DNA from: Parafrigoribacterium mesophilum
GTDB lineage: Bacteria; Actinomycetota; Actinomycetes; Actinomycetales; Microbacteriaceae
DNA: 64,000 nucleotides
Assembly (NCBI RefSeq): GCF_039652555.1
Contig: NZ_JBDJAF010000001.1
Coordinates: 682,001-746,000 of the forward strand
Direction of reading: 5' to 3'
Of this stretch, positions 16,398-24,944 are shown piece by piece. Position 1 is the stretch's first letter. Every line of letters begins with the position of its first letter. Made by a program: the position numbers and the translations under genes. Below the pieces are notes generated by a model. That model was not told where the DNA came from. It saw only the letters and a program-made list of their open reading frames with translations, and made no database searches.

Positions 16398-16479
16398 CCC
16401 GTTTCACGGAGTTTCTGTCACGGAGGGCCAGACTCCCCGATGTCCGGGCCCGGGATTGACAGTTTTTCCTTGAAACGGG
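16398..16479 (+). terminator. Nested inverted repeats between convergent genes, probable terminator
   Basis: An outer 9-bp inverted repeat (CCCGTTTCA at 16398-16406, TGAAACGGG at 16471-16479) encloses a 6-bp repeat (CTGTCA 16415-16420, TGACAG 16457-16462) and a self-complementary CCGGGCCCGG. TGACAG is followed directly by TTTTT (16463-16467). On the plus strand this fits a Rho-independent terminator for the clpS-zincin operon. The outer arms could form in either orientation and serve the convergent ECF operon too. Confidence 0.5.
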
Positions 16480-16482
16480 ATT

Positions 16483-16514
16483 AAGGACGGGGACGGGGAC
16501 GGGACGGGACGGGA
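16483..16514. repeat. GGACGG low-complexity repeat
   Basis: A G-rich run of five to six GACGG(G) units between two convergent operons, with no coding potential. It could form G-quadruplex-like structure on the plus strand; nothing else can be read from it. Confidence 0.6.
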
Positions 16515-16548
16515 GCCGAGATAGGCGAGGGACGGAGGGCGAGGGGGG

Positions 16549-17103
16549 TCAAGCGGTGCGGACCACACGGTCGGCCAGAGTCTGTGGATGCTCCCGGGCG
16601 ATGAAGGCGGCCTCCTGCGCGGCCCAGCGGTCCCAGTACGGTGCGTAAGCGTCGCCGTCCCTGGCCAAGGCCCGCTGCTTGCGGGTCGCCGCATCCAACT
16701 CCACCCAGATGCCGACATCGGCCAGTGCCCGATTGGCGCGACTGAGCGCACCGCAGCCCTCGATGATGAGCGGCCGCGTCGGATCCACGTCGTGCCACTC
16801 GGACGGTGCGTCGGCACTCCAGTCCCAGCGTTGCCAGCGGGCGCTGCGGCCGGCGGTCAACGGTTCGAGCACATGGTCGTGGATGTGACGGCTTGCGGCG
16901 TCGAGGCCGTCCCACCCCGGATAGATGTCGTCGAGCCGGATGAGGGTGATTCCGGGAGTGCTCTCGGCGAGGTGGCGCGCCAGTTCGGTTTTGCCGGAGC
17001 CGGACCGTCCGTCGATGAGCGTGACCGTCGGCCGGCCCCGTCGCGATGGTGCGCTCGCCTGGTCCCGAGTCGCCCGGTCCGGAATCGCCTGGTCCGGAGT
17101 CAT
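16549..17103 (-). CDS. P-loop kinase, uridine kinase-like
   Basis: A 184-residue P-loop NTPase. The Walker A is DGRSGSGKT (about residues 31-39), a following LIRLDDIYPGWDGL resembles the Asp-Asp/Tyr phosphate-acceptor region of uridine kinases, and IIEGCGAL is a Walker B-like strand. A C-terminal lid helix (RDGDAYAPYWDRWAAQE) is typical of actinobacterial uridine kinase-like proteins. The ATG overlaps by one base the stop of the ECF T-component gene, so it is the last gene of the TPP-riboswitch operon. A role in phosphorylating an imported thiamine precursor is an attractive but unproven idea. Confidence 0.78.
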   Translation of the reverse strand: MTPDQAIPDRATRDQASAPSRRGRPTVTLIDGRSGSGKTELARHLAESTPGITLIRLDDIYPGWDGLDAASRHIHDHVLEPLTAGRSARWQRWDWSADAPSEWHDVDPTRPLIIEGCGALSRANRALADVGIWVELDAATRKQRALARDGDAYAPYWDRWAAQEAAFIAREHPQTLADRVVRTA

Positions 17104-17888
17104 CAGCTATCGAGCACGAAGTGCCAGTTGCCGGTGGACACGGCCGCGAACACCGCGACCGCGGCGATCGTGGTGCCGATGCCGATGAGCGCCCACTCGC
17201 GCCGCCCGAACGTGGATGCCCTGGCCCAGGTGCGCGGCAGCTCCGACCCGAACCCCTTCGCCTCCATGGCGGTCGCCAGCTTGCTGCCACGACGAATCGA
17301 AATCACCAGGAGCGCGAACGCCTGGCTGAGCAGCCGTGACAGAGCGCTGCGGTCGCCCACTCCCCTGGCGCGCCTGGCGAGGGCGAGGGCGCGCCAGTCC
17401 TCGATGAACAGTCCGACCAGGCGCAGGCCGGCTAGCCCGCCCAGCACGAACCGGGCGGGAAGCCGCGCCACCTGGCTGAGCCCGTCGGCCAGGTCGGTCG
17501 GGTCGGTCGTGGCGAACAAGACGATGCCCGGCAGTCCGATGCACAGGATCCGCAGCACGATCGCCGCCCCCAAGGCGGCCGACCCTTCGGTGACCGACAC
17601 GAACCCGAACTGCCACAGGGTGGCGCCGCTGTCCGCGCCGTAGAGCACCGTGGTGATCCCCGCGAAGGGCGCGGCGAGCCACAGTGGGATGGTGCGTATC
17701 CAAAACTGTCGGGGGCTGATGCCGCTGAAGAACAGCAGCACACTTTCCAGCAGCAGCGCCACCGAGGCGGACACGACGTCAATCGACAGCAGCAGCACGG
17801 CGCTGAGGATGAGGGCGACCGCGAGTTTGGCGACCGGGTTGATGCTCGCGACAGCCGACGGCCGAATGTCCGGGGTCATCAAGCTCAC
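17103..17888 (-). CDS. ECF transporter T component (YkoC/EcfT-like)
   Basis: A 261-residue integral membrane protein with about five to six helices. It carries EcfT coupling-helix motifs near the C-terminus: ALALARRARG and ATAMEAKGFG, the two Ala-Arg-Gly / Ala-x-Gly signatures that contact the ATPases. The start GTG 17888 overlaps the stop of the ATPase gene (GTGA); ATG 17879 is an alternative. It is the energy-coupling membrane subunit joining the ATPase below to the YkoE-like substrate subunit. Confidence 0.9.
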   Translation of the reverse strand: MSLMTPDIRPSAVASINPVAKLAVALILSAVLLLSIDVVSASVALLLESVLLFFSGISPRQFWIRTIPLWLAAPFAGITTVLYGADSGATLWQFGFVSVTEGSAALGAAIVLRILCIGLPGIVLFATTDPTDLADGLSQVARLPARFVLGGLAGLRLVGLFIEDWRALALARRARGVGDRSALSRLLSQAFALLVISIRRGSKLATAMEAKGFGSELPRTWARASTFGRREWALIGIGTTIAAVAVFAAVSTGNWHFVLDS

Positions 17889-19366
17889 GCGGAGATCACC
17901 GCCTGAGTCGTCAGGTGCAGTTCGTCCGCGGTCAGCACGCGGGCGAGGTCCGGGTCGTGGCTGACCGCGACCATCGCCGTGCCAGAGTCGATCAGTTCCG
18001 CCAGCAGGTCGACAAGCTCCTGCCAGGTGCGGGCATCCTGCCCGAACATCGGCTCGTCGAGCACCAGGATCTGCGGCCGCGTAGCCAGCGCCGTGGCCAC
18101 CGAGAGTCGGCGCTTCTCGCCGCCGGACAGCGTGAACGGATTGGCCGCGGCCAGGTGATCCAGACGCAACCGCTGCAGCAGTTCATCGACGCGAGCGTTC
18201 ACCTCATCGGCGGTCAACTTCAGCGCGCGCGGGCCAATGGCCAGTTCCTCACGCACGTTGGAGGCCAGGAACTGGTGCTCGGGATCCTGGAAGACGACTC
18301 CGATGCGGGTGAGCAGATCGCGGGATCTCCAGCTGATCGGCCGGAGACCCGCGCCCCGGTCCAGTGCAGGCTGGGCGGCCAGGTCGCCGCCGATGGGGGG
18401 TATGAGCCCGGCGATCGTGAGGGCGAGGGTCGACTTGCCGCTGCCGTTGGCCCCGGTGACCACGACCGCGTCTCCGGCGGCTACTGCGAGATCGATGTCG
18501 CGGTTGACGGTCACCGGAAGGCGTTGGCCGAACACGGACCGGCCGATGTCCACGCCGGTGGCCGAGAGCAGCGGTGTCACCGACGGCCGCGCGGATGCCC
18601 GTTCGGGCACCCGCGGCGAGAATCCGGCCCACACTCCCGCGGCCGCCAGCTGGTCACTGTGGGCGGCTAGTACCGTCTCAGGTGCCCCGTCGGCCAGGAC
18701 GCCGCCTGCCGCGTCGAGGATGATCACCCGGTCGATCAGGTCGCGCCAGACGGCGACCCGGTGTTCCACCACCACCAGGGTGGCTCCGGTCGCCTGCAGA
18801 GTGCGGGCGACCGCGTCGCGCACCTCGAGCACCGCCTGCGGGTCAAGGTTCGCCGTCGGTTCGTCCAGCAGCAGCAGTCGCGGCCGCATGGCCAGGGCCC
18901 CGGCGAGCGCCAGCCGCTGCTTCTGCCCGCCGGAGAGCATCGACGTCGGATGGCTGCGTGGCAGGTCGAGCCCCACCGCATCCAGTGCCGCATCGACCCT
19001 GTGCCAGATCTCCTCCCGCGGAACGCCCAGATTCTCGCATCCGAAGGCCACGTCGTCGCCGACCCTGGCGAGCACCACCTGCGAGTCCGGGTCCTGCAGC
19101 ACCAGTCCCACACTGCCGCGCGCCTCGGCCGCCGGTCGTCCGTCGATGAGCAACTCGCCATGCTGCTCGCCCTCGTCCGGGCCCCCGAGCACGCCGGCCA
19201 GCGCCTGCAGCACGGTGGACTTGCCGGCTCCGGATGCGCCGAGCAGCAGCACGCGCTCGCCCGGCCGGATCTGAAAGCTCAGCTCCCGCGCCCCGAAGGA
19301 GGCTCTGGTGGCGTAGCGCCATCCCCATCCGCTGGCCCGGATGCCGACACCGGCCGACGACGTCAC
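17885..19366 (-). CDS. ECF transporter ATPase, two ABC domains fused (YkoD-like)
   Basis: A 493-residue protein with two ABC ATPase domains in one chain, as in B. subtilis YkoD. Domain 1 (about 10-240) has GASGAGKST, LSGGQKQRLALA and LLLDEPTANLD. Domain 2 (about 265-490) has GANGSGKST, LSGGEKRRLSVA and LVLDEPMFGQD. It drives uptake through the T and S components. Start GTG 19366 is 4 nt after the S-component stop; the downstream EcfT overlaps by 4 nt. In domain 2 the residue pair after the Walker B Glu is Pro-Met rather than Pro-Thr, otherwise the motifs are canonical. Confidence 0.93.
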   Translation of the reverse strand: MTSSAGVGIRASGWGWRYATRASFGARELSFQIRPGERVLLLGASGAGKSTVLQALAGVLGGPDEGEQHGELLIDGRPAAEARGSVGLVLQDPDSQVVLARVGDDVAFGCENLGVPREEIWHRVDAALDAVGLDLPRSHPTSMLSGGQKQRLALAGALAMRPRLLLLDEPTANLDPQAVLEVRDAVARTLQATGATLVVVEHRVAVWRDLIDRVIILDAAGGVLADGAPETVLAAHSDQLAAAGVWAGFSPRVPERASARPSVTPLLSATGVDIGRSVFGQRLPVTVNRDIDLAVAAGDAVVVTGANGSGKSTLALTIAGLIPPIGGDLAAQPALDRGAGLRPISWRSRDLLTRIGVVFQDPEHQFLASNVREELAIGPRALKLTADEVNARVDELLQRLRLDHLAAANPFTLSGGEKRRLSVATALATRPQILVLDEPMFGQDARTWQELVDLLAELIDSGTAMVAVSHDPDLARVLTADELHLTTQAVISA

Positions 19367-19370
19367 GGTG

Positions 19371-19982
19371 TCATGCCTGCACGGAGGCTTGCCTGCCGGA
19401 GGCGAACCGGCCCAGCGCTCCGGTGCCGGCCAGAGCGCGCACGGCCAGCCAGGACAGCAGCCCGGCCACGACGATCCCGGATACTACGGCGGCGCTGAAG
19501 TAGATCGCTTTCGCCGAGAACGCCAGCGCCGCGTAGCTGGTGAAGTTGGTGTCGAGCAGTCCGACCGCGACGCCGGCGCCGACGCCGGCGAGCAGGGCGG
19601 CACCCAGGCGCCAGTTGGTGTAGAGGAACAGCGCGAACACCAGTTCCGCACCGAGTCCCTCGATCACACCCCAGACCAGGGTGAGGAATGCCCATTGGGT
19701 GCCGATCAGCATGGAGACGACGGCCGCCATGATCTCGGTGTAGAGCGCGGCTCCGGGCTTCTGGATGACGAGCCCGCCCAGCACGCCGGCGAACAGCCAG
19801 CCGCCGGCGAGGATGCCCTCCAGCCCGGGAGTAAAGGAGAGCAGGGCGCTCAGCGGCGTCCAGGCCAGGCCCCAGGCCCAGAAGATGACACCGGATGCCA
19901 CGCCGATCACGCTGGCGACGACGATGTCGACGACCCGCCACCGGTAGTTGCGGCGGATGGTGCTTGTTGTAGTACTGGTCAC
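19371..19982 (-). CDS. ECF transporter S component, YkoE-type (thiamine precursor uptake)
   Basis: A 203-residue membrane protein with about six hydrophobic helices. WRVVDIVVASVIGVASGVIF, GLEGILAGGWLFAG and GAALYTEIMAAVVSMLIG match the YkoE S-component family, which binds hydroxymethylpyrimidine/thiamine. Assignment is strengthened by gene order YkoE-YkoD-YkoC and the TPP riboswitch directly upstream. The frame stays open back to 20099, but that part is the riboswitch; GTG 19982 starts the protein, with AAAGGG 8-9 nt upstream. Confidence 0.9.
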   Translation of the reverse strand: MTSTTTSTIRRNYRWRVVDIVVASVIGVASGVIFWAWGLAWTPLSALLSFTPGLEGILAGGWLFAGVLGGLVIQKPGAALYTEIMAAVVSMLIGTQWAFLTLVWGVIEGLGAELVFALFLYTNWRLGAALLAGVGAGVAVGLLDTNFTSYAALAFSAKAIYFSAAVVSGIVVAGLLSWLAVRALAGTGALGRFASGRQASVQA

Positions 19983-19987
19983 TTGTC

Positions 19988-20008
19988 GTGCCCTTTCGGT
20001 AGGGGCAC
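19988..20008 (-). promoter_or_regulatory. Hairpin occluding the ykoE-like ribosome site
   Basis: On the minus strand GTGCCC (20008-20003) pairs perfectly with GGGCAC (19993-19988). The second arm contains the GGG of the ribosome binding site, 5 nt before the GTG start. There is no U-tract, so this fits translational rather than transcriptional control by the adjacent TPP aptamer. Confidence 0.65.
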
Positions 20009-20025
20009 GGGTTTCGAGATGTCTG

Positions 20026-20110
20026 CTCCCTGCGCTGGCATGATCCAGATCAGGTTCGACGGTCGAAGCTTGGATCAGCTTCCTCTCAGCCCGGCTCACC
20101 GGACTCCCGT
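20026..20110 (-). promoter_or_regulatory. TPP riboswitch (THI element)
   Basis: The minus strand contains the diagnostic conserved segments in order: ACGGGAGTCC, GGCTGAGAGG, GAACCTGATCTGGATCATGC and CAGCGCAGGGAG. The P1 arms (CGGGAG-type 5' end and CTCCCG-compatible 3' end) are present. Binding of thiamine pyrophosphate should switch off the downstream ECF thiamine-precursor transporter operon through the ribosome-site hairpin. Confidence 0.96.
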
Positions 20111-20194
20111 GTTCGGTCCGATTCTACCCGCGAAATACCCGTTGTGACCGTCCTAAACTGGCGCACCGGGAAGGGGTGCTATTCCGCGGGCAGG

Positions 20195-20515
20195 TCAGCG
20201 GCGGGCGGCCTTGACGATCAGGGCGATCGAGCGTCCGAGCGCCCACAGCACCGGTGTCATCACGCCGATGAGAGCCACCGGATTCGGGTGGAACCGAGTG
20301 CTCGCGCCTCGCGTCACGTACACGCCCAGCGGAATGGCGAGCCCGCCCCCGCCCCCTCCGCCGTTGTTGTTGACGTCGCTGCCGCCACCGAACCCGTAGG
20401 TCACCAACGCGATCGGCACCATTGTGGCGTCACCGGCTTCGAACGGCTCACCATAGGCCAGCTCCACTCCGCGGGAGCGAACGGTCTCGGCCAGGGTCTG
20501 CGCAACGTTGCTCAT
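20195..20515 (-). CDS. GerW/YtfJ-like protein
   Basis: A 106-residue protein of the spore-protein YtfJ (GerW) fold family, which is widespread in non-sporulating actinobacteria. The pattern is V-x-YGEPFEAGDATMVPIALVTYGFG, then a Gly/Asn-rich loop (eight Gly in a row), then AIPLGVYVTRG and a hydrophobic C-terminal helix (PVALIGVMTPVLWALG). ATG 20515 was chosen over an upstream frame extension. TAACAT lies 7 nt before the ATG (leaderless pattern). Function in this group is not known. Confidence 0.82.
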   Translation of the reverse strand: MSNVAQTLAETVRSRGVELAYGEPFEAGDATMVPIALVTYGFGGGSDVNNNGGGGGGGLAIPLGVYVTRGASTRFHPNPVALIGVMTPVLWALGRSIALIVKAARR

Positions 20516-20525
20516 CCGAAGGATG

Positions 20526-22910
20526 TTACGCCTGACCCGCAGCGAACGGCAGACCCTGCCAGCCGGCCACGTCCGGCGGGTCCTCGCCGTGCTCACGGGT
20601 GTATTCGCGGTGCAGGAGCCGCTCGTCGTCCATCCGTTGACTCAGCGTGGCGTAACGGTCGGTCAGCGCAGGCACCCTGCGGATGACGTCCATGACGAGC
20701 CGGAACCGGTCCAGGTCGTTCATCATCAGCATGTCGAACGGCGTCGTCGTGGTGCCTCGCTCTCGGAAACCGCGCACGTGGATGTTGTCGTGGTTGGTGC
20801 GCCGGTAGGTGAGACGGTGGATCAGCGTCGGATAGCCATGGAACGCGAAGATCACCGGGCGATCCGTGGTGAAAATCGCATCGAACGACGCGTCGTCCAG
20901 TCCGTGCGGATGCTCGGTGCTGTCTTGGAGTCGCATCAGGTCGACCACGTTGACGAACCGCACCCTGAGCTCTGGGATGTGCTGCTTCAGAAGTTGCACA
21001 GCAGCCATCGCCTCGATGGTGGGCACGTCTCCGGCAGCGGCGAGGACGACATCCGGTGGGACGCCCGGGACCTCTGTTCCCGCCCAGTCCCAGATGCTGA
21101 CCCCTCGCCGGCCATGCGCCCTCGCCTCGGCCAGGCTCAGCAGGGTCGCCGTGGGCTGCTTGCCTGCGACGATGACGTTGACGTAGTCGTGGGAGCGCAG
21201 GCAATGCTCGGCGGTCACCAGTAGCGTGTTCGCATCCGGGGGCAAGTAGACGCGAACCAGCGACGCGCGTTTGTTCACGACCAGGTCGAGGAACCCGGGA
21301 TCCTGGTGGGAGAAGCCGTTGTGGTCCTGGCGCCACACGTGCGAGGAGAGCAGGTAGTTGAAGGATGCGATGGGGCGCCGCCACGGCACCTCCGACGCGG
21401 ATTCGAGCCATTTGGCGTGCTGGTTGAACATCGAATCGACCACGTGGATGAATGCTTCGTATGAGGTGAACACGCCGTGGCGTCCGGTGAGCAGGTATCC
21501 CTCGAGGAGTCCCTGCATGAGATTCTCGTTGAGCAGTTCGATGACCTGCCCGCGGCGGGCGAGGTGCTCGTCGGTGGGAAGGATCTGGCCCTGCCACTGT
21601 TTCGCGGTGACCTGGTACACGGCGTCCAGCCGGTTGGAGGCGGTCTCGTCAGGTCCGAAGATGCGGAAATTGTCCTGATTGTGGGAGAGCACGTCCCGCA
21701 GCCAGCGACCCAGCACCCTGGTGGGTTCTGCCACGGTGCCTCGTCCATCGGCAATCGACACTTCGTGCGGCGTCAGCCGCGGCAGCGAAAGCTCTTTGCG
21801 CAGGATGCCGCCGTTCGCGTTGGGATTCGCGCTCATCCGCCGGTCGCCGGCCGGACGATTCGTCTCGAGCGCAGGGGACGGCGCGCCGTTGCGGTCGAAG
21901 AGTTCTGCCGGCCGGTAGCTGCGCAGCCAGTCCTGCAGTTGCGCCAAATGCTCCGGCTTCTCACGCACCGCCGGCAGCGGCACCTGATGTGCTCGCCAGG
22001 TGCCCTCCACCGGTTGCCCGTCAACGGTTTTCGGTCCGGTCCATCCCTTGGGGGTGCGCAGCAGAAGCACCGGCCAGGCCGACTCAGGTGCGGTGCCGCC
22101 GACGCGGGCGTCCCGTTGGAGGTCGGCGATGTCATCCAGCGCGCGGCCGAGTTCCGCGGCGAATCGGGCGTGGACCAGCATCGGATCCTCGCCATCGAAG
22201 CCGCCGGACACCAGCCGGGGAGAGTAACCGTGGCCTCGGAACAACTCAAGCAACTGGCTCTCGGGGATGCGCGCCAGCACCGAGGGATTGGCGATCTTGT
22301 ATCCGTTGAGGTTGACGATGGGCAGCACGGCGCCGTCGTCGGCCGGATTGAGAAACCGGTGCAGTTGCCAGCTCGCCGAAAGTGTGGAGGTTTCCGCCTC
22401 ACCGTCGCCGATGACGCACGCCACGACCAGCTTCGGGTTGTCCAGCGCGGCGCCGTAGGCATGCACCAGGCTGTAGCCCAGTTCGCCACCCTCGTGGATC
22501 GAGCCCGGTGTCTCTGGCGCGGCGTGCGAGGGCACTCCGCCGGGGAAAGAGAACTGCCGGAACAGGGCGCGCAGGCCTGCGGCATCCGCCGTGATGTCCT
22601 GGTACAGCTGCGAGTATGTGCCGTCCAGCCAGGCGTTGGCCACCATGCCAGGGCCGCCGTGGCCCGGGCCTGCGATGTAGATCACGTCGAGGTCGCGCTG
22701 AACGATGGCGTGGTTGAGGTGCGCGTAGACGAAGTTCAGCGCGGGGGTGGTGCCCCAGTGCCCCAGCAGACGCGGCTTGATATCGGTGGCGCGAAGCGGC
22801 CTGACCAGAAGCGGGTTGTCCAGAAGGTAGATCTGCCCGACGGACAGGTAGTTCGCCGCCCGCCACCAGCAGTCCACCACCGCAAGGTAGTCGTCATTCG
22901 AAGAGGACAT
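20526..22910 (-). CDS. xfp: Phosphoketolase (xylulose-5-phosphate/fructose-6-phosphate)
   Basis: A 794-residue thiamine-diphosphate enzyme of full family length. It has the TPP-binding and substrate motifs of phosphoketolases: GHWGTTPALNFVYAHLN, YIAGPGHGGPGMVANAWLDG, an EGGELGYSLVHAYGA stretch and CVIGDGEAET (ThDP site). It cleaves xylulose 5-phosphate or fructose 6-phosphate to acetyl phosphate plus a triose/tetrose phosphate. The enzyme links to the thiamine uptake operon next door by cofactor need, though they are separate transcription units. The acetate produced could be activated by Acs at 32.3-34.2 kb. Confidence 0.96.
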   Translation of the reverse strand: MSSSNDDYLAVVDCWWRAANYLSVGQIYLLDNPLLVRPLRATDIKPRLLGHWGTTPALNFVYAHLNHAIVQRDLDVIYIAGPGHGGPGMVANAWLDGTYSQLYQDITADAAGLRALFRQFSFPGGVPSHAAPETPGSIHEGGELGYSLVHAYGAALDNPKLVVACVIGDGEAETSTLSASWQLHRFLNPADDGAVLPIVNLNGYKIANPSVLARIPESQLLELFRGHGYSPRLVSGGFDGEDPMLVHARFAAELGRALDDIADLQRDARVGGTAPESAWPVLLLRTPKGWTGPKTVDGQPVEGTWRAHQVPLPAVREKPEHLAQLQDWLRSYRPAELFDRNGAPSPALETNRPAGDRRMSANPNANGGILRKELSLPRLTPHEVSIADGRGTVAEPTRVLGRWLRDVLSHNQDNFRIFGPDETASNRLDAVYQVTAKQWQGQILPTDEHLARRGQVIELLNENLMQGLLEGYLLTGRHGVFTSYEAFIHVVDSMFNQHAKWLESASEVPWRRPIASFNYLLSSHVWRQDHNGFSHQDPGFLDLVVNKRASLVRVYLPPDANTLLVTAEHCLRSHDYVNVIVAGKQPTATLLSLAEARAHGRRGVSIWDWAGTEVPGVPPDVVLAAAGDVPTIEAMAAVQLLKQHIPELRVRFVNVVDLMRLQDSTEHPHGLDDASFDAIFTTDRPVIFAFHGYPTLIHRLTYRRTNHDNIHVRGFRERGTTTTPFDMLMMNDLDRFRLVMDVIRRVPALTDRYATLSQRMDDERLLHREYTREHGEDPPDVAGWQGLPFAAGQA

Positions 22911-22997
22911 CGCCAGTCCAATCTCAGTGTCGTGATTCTACCTTTGGGCAGCCTTCCCTTGCTGGTGAGCGTCTGCGCAAGGAGGTAGGAATGAGAC

Positions 22998-24929
22998 ATG
23001 GGACGGGTGTGGATGACGCGCGCGAACCGGGCGGTGCGACGCTACCCGGTCGTCGCGGTCACCGTGCTGGTGGCCGTGCTGGGAGGCGCGGCCGCGCTGT
23101 CCGGGCACACCGCATGGGCCGCGTGGGGAATCAGCATTTTCGCACTGCTGATCGCGGTACTCCAGTTGCGCGACATGGTGCGGGACCTGATGCACGGTCG
23201 CTGGGGCATCGACGTGCTCGCGATCATGGCAATCATCGCCACGGTGCTCGTCGGCGAGTATTGGGCCAGTCTGGTGATCGTCCTGATGTTGTCCGGCGGC
23301 GAGGCGCTGGAGGACTACGCGGCCGGTCGGGCGAAGCGCGAACTCACCTCCCTTCTCGCGCGGGCTCCGCAGCAGGCCCACCGCTACGAAGGTTCCACCG
23401 AGCACGTGCAGGATGTCCCGGTCGGTGAGGTCGGCATCGGCGACACCCTCTTGGTGAAGCCGTCCGAGATCGTCCCGGTCGATGGCATACTGCTGTCGGA
23501 GGAAGCGACCCTCGACGAGTCCTCGCTCACTGGTGAAAGCATTCCCGTCGAGCGCAATACCGGCGAGCCGCTGCTCAGTGGCTCGCTCAACGGTGAACGC
23601 GCATTCACGATGCGCGTCAGCGCACGATCGGCGGACAGCCAGTACCAGCGCATCGTCGCGTTGGTGGCAGCGGCATCCGAGTCCCGGGCGCCCGTCGTGC
23701 GCCTTGCTGACCGCTACGCTGTGCCGTTCACCGCGGTATCGCTTCTTATCGCCGGGATCGCCTGGCTGCTGTCCGGCGATCCGCTGCGGTTCGCCGAGGT
23801 GCTCGTGGTGGCCACACCGTGTCCGCTGCTGATCGCCGCACCCGTCGCGTTCATGGGTGGCATGAGCCGCGCGGCCCGCGGCGGTGTGATCGTGAAGAAT
23901 GCCGGCACCCTTGAGCTCCTGGCGGGTGCCCGAACGGTGGCCTTCGACAAGACCGGCACCCTCACCCACGGAGAACCTGCGGTCGCCGCGGTGCAGCCGA
24001 CCAGCGCCATTAGCACGGACGAGCTGTTCAGCCTGGTCGCTTCGGCTGAGCAGTATTCCTCCCACGTGCTGGCCCGATCATTGGTCGCCAGCGCCCGTGA
24101 GGCCGGCGTGAGCCTCACTTCCGCCGATGATGCTCGGGAAGTCGCCACCAACGGAGTCACCGCCACCATCGGCGGGCGGAGGGTCGTCGTCGGCAAGATT
24201 TCCTTCGTCGCCGAACACGCTGCCGGCGTGGTCGAGGCGCCGTTGGCCGACGGACAGCTTGCCGTCTACGTTGCGGTAGACGGGGTGTTCGCTGGAACGG
24301 TCATCCTCAGCGATCGCATCCGTTCGAACGCCGTGGCCACCCTCGCCGGGCTGGCAGCGTTGGGCATCCACCACCGGCTGATGCTCACCGGTGACGCCGC
24401 GGCGACGGCGGGGCACGTGGCATCCCAGTTGGGGATCGACGACGTGCGCGCCGACCTGCTGCCCGCCGACAAGGTGCTGGCCATCCGCGGCATCAGCGTC
24501 CGGCCGGTGATCATGGTAGGCGACGGGGTCAATGACGCGCCCGTGCTCGCCGCAGCGGATGTCGGCATTGCGATGGGCGCCAAGGGGTCCACTGCCGCCA
24601 GCGAGTCGGCGGACGTCGTCATCATGCTCGACGATCTGTCCCGCGTCACGCACGCCGTCGGCGTCGCGCGGCGCACCATGCATGTTGCCATTCAAAGCAT
24701 CTGGCTCGGGATCGGGATGAGCGTCGGGCTGATGCTTCTCGGCGCGTTCGGTTTCTTGCCGGCGATCGTGGGCGCGGCACTGCAGGAGGTCGTCGACCTC
24801 GCCACCATTCTCAACGCGCTACGGGCCCTCGGCGCCGGGCGACGCCCCACCAGCGCGGTGGATGCCGCGGCTCGCCGCGCCCCCAGCAGGTTCGCCGCAC
24901 CCAACACTTCGGGCGCAGCGAACCGGTGA
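22998..24929 (+). CDS. Heavy-metal translocating P-type ATPase, TPC-type
   Basis: A 643-residue P1B ATPase. The actuator-domain loop is TLDESSLTGESIPVE, the phosphorylation site DKTGTLT and the hinge MVGDGVNDAPVLAAADVG. The membrane metal motif is A-T-P-C-P-L rather than the CPC or SPC of copper and zinc pumps. There is no N-terminal CxxC metal-binding domain. N-terminal TMs lie at about 18-35 and 40-56, with a further pair at about 70-95. A perfect AAGGAGGT at 22979-22986 precedes ATG 22998 by 11 nt. An out-of-frame ATG at 22991 sits closer to it. Metal specificity is not predictable; no metal regulator is adjacent. Confidence 0.93.
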   Translation: MGRVWMTRANRAVRRYPVVAVTVLVAVLGGAAALSGHTAWAAWGISIFALLIAVLQLRDMVRDLMHGRWGIDVLAIMAIIATVLVGEYWASLVIVLMLSGGEALEDYAAGRAKRELTSLLARAPQQAHRYEGSTEHVQDVPVGEVGIGDTLLVKPSEIVPVDGILLSEEATLDESSLTGESIPVERNTGEPLLSGSLNGERAFTMRVSARSADSQYQRIVALVAAASESRAPVVRLADRYAVPFTAVSLLIAGIAWLLSGDPLRFAEVLVVATPCPLLIAAPVAFMGGMSRAARGGVIVKNAGTLELLAGARTVAFDKTGTLTHGEPAVAAVQPTSAISTDELFSLVASAEQYSSHVLARSLVASAREAGVSLTSADDAREVATNGVTATIGGRRVVVGKISFVAEHAAGVVEAPLADGQLAVYVAVDGVFAGTVILSDRIRSNAVATLAGLAALGIHHRLMLTGDAAATAGHVASQLGIDDVRADLLPADKVLAIRGISVRPVIMVGDGVNDAPVLAAADVGIAMGAKGSTAASESADVVIMLDDLSRVTHAVGVARRTMHVAIQSIWLGIGMSVGLMLLGAFGFLPAIVGAALQEVVDLATILNALRALGAGRRPTSAVDAAARRAPSRFAAPNTSGAANR

Positions 24930-24944
24930 CGGTGTAGGCGCAGG

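Noticed and set aside
22991..23428. 145-codon frame starting close to a perfect AAGGAGGT
   Set aside because: Out of frame with the P-type ATPase and of random Arg/Gly-rich composition; the ATPase start at 22998 uses the same ribosome site.
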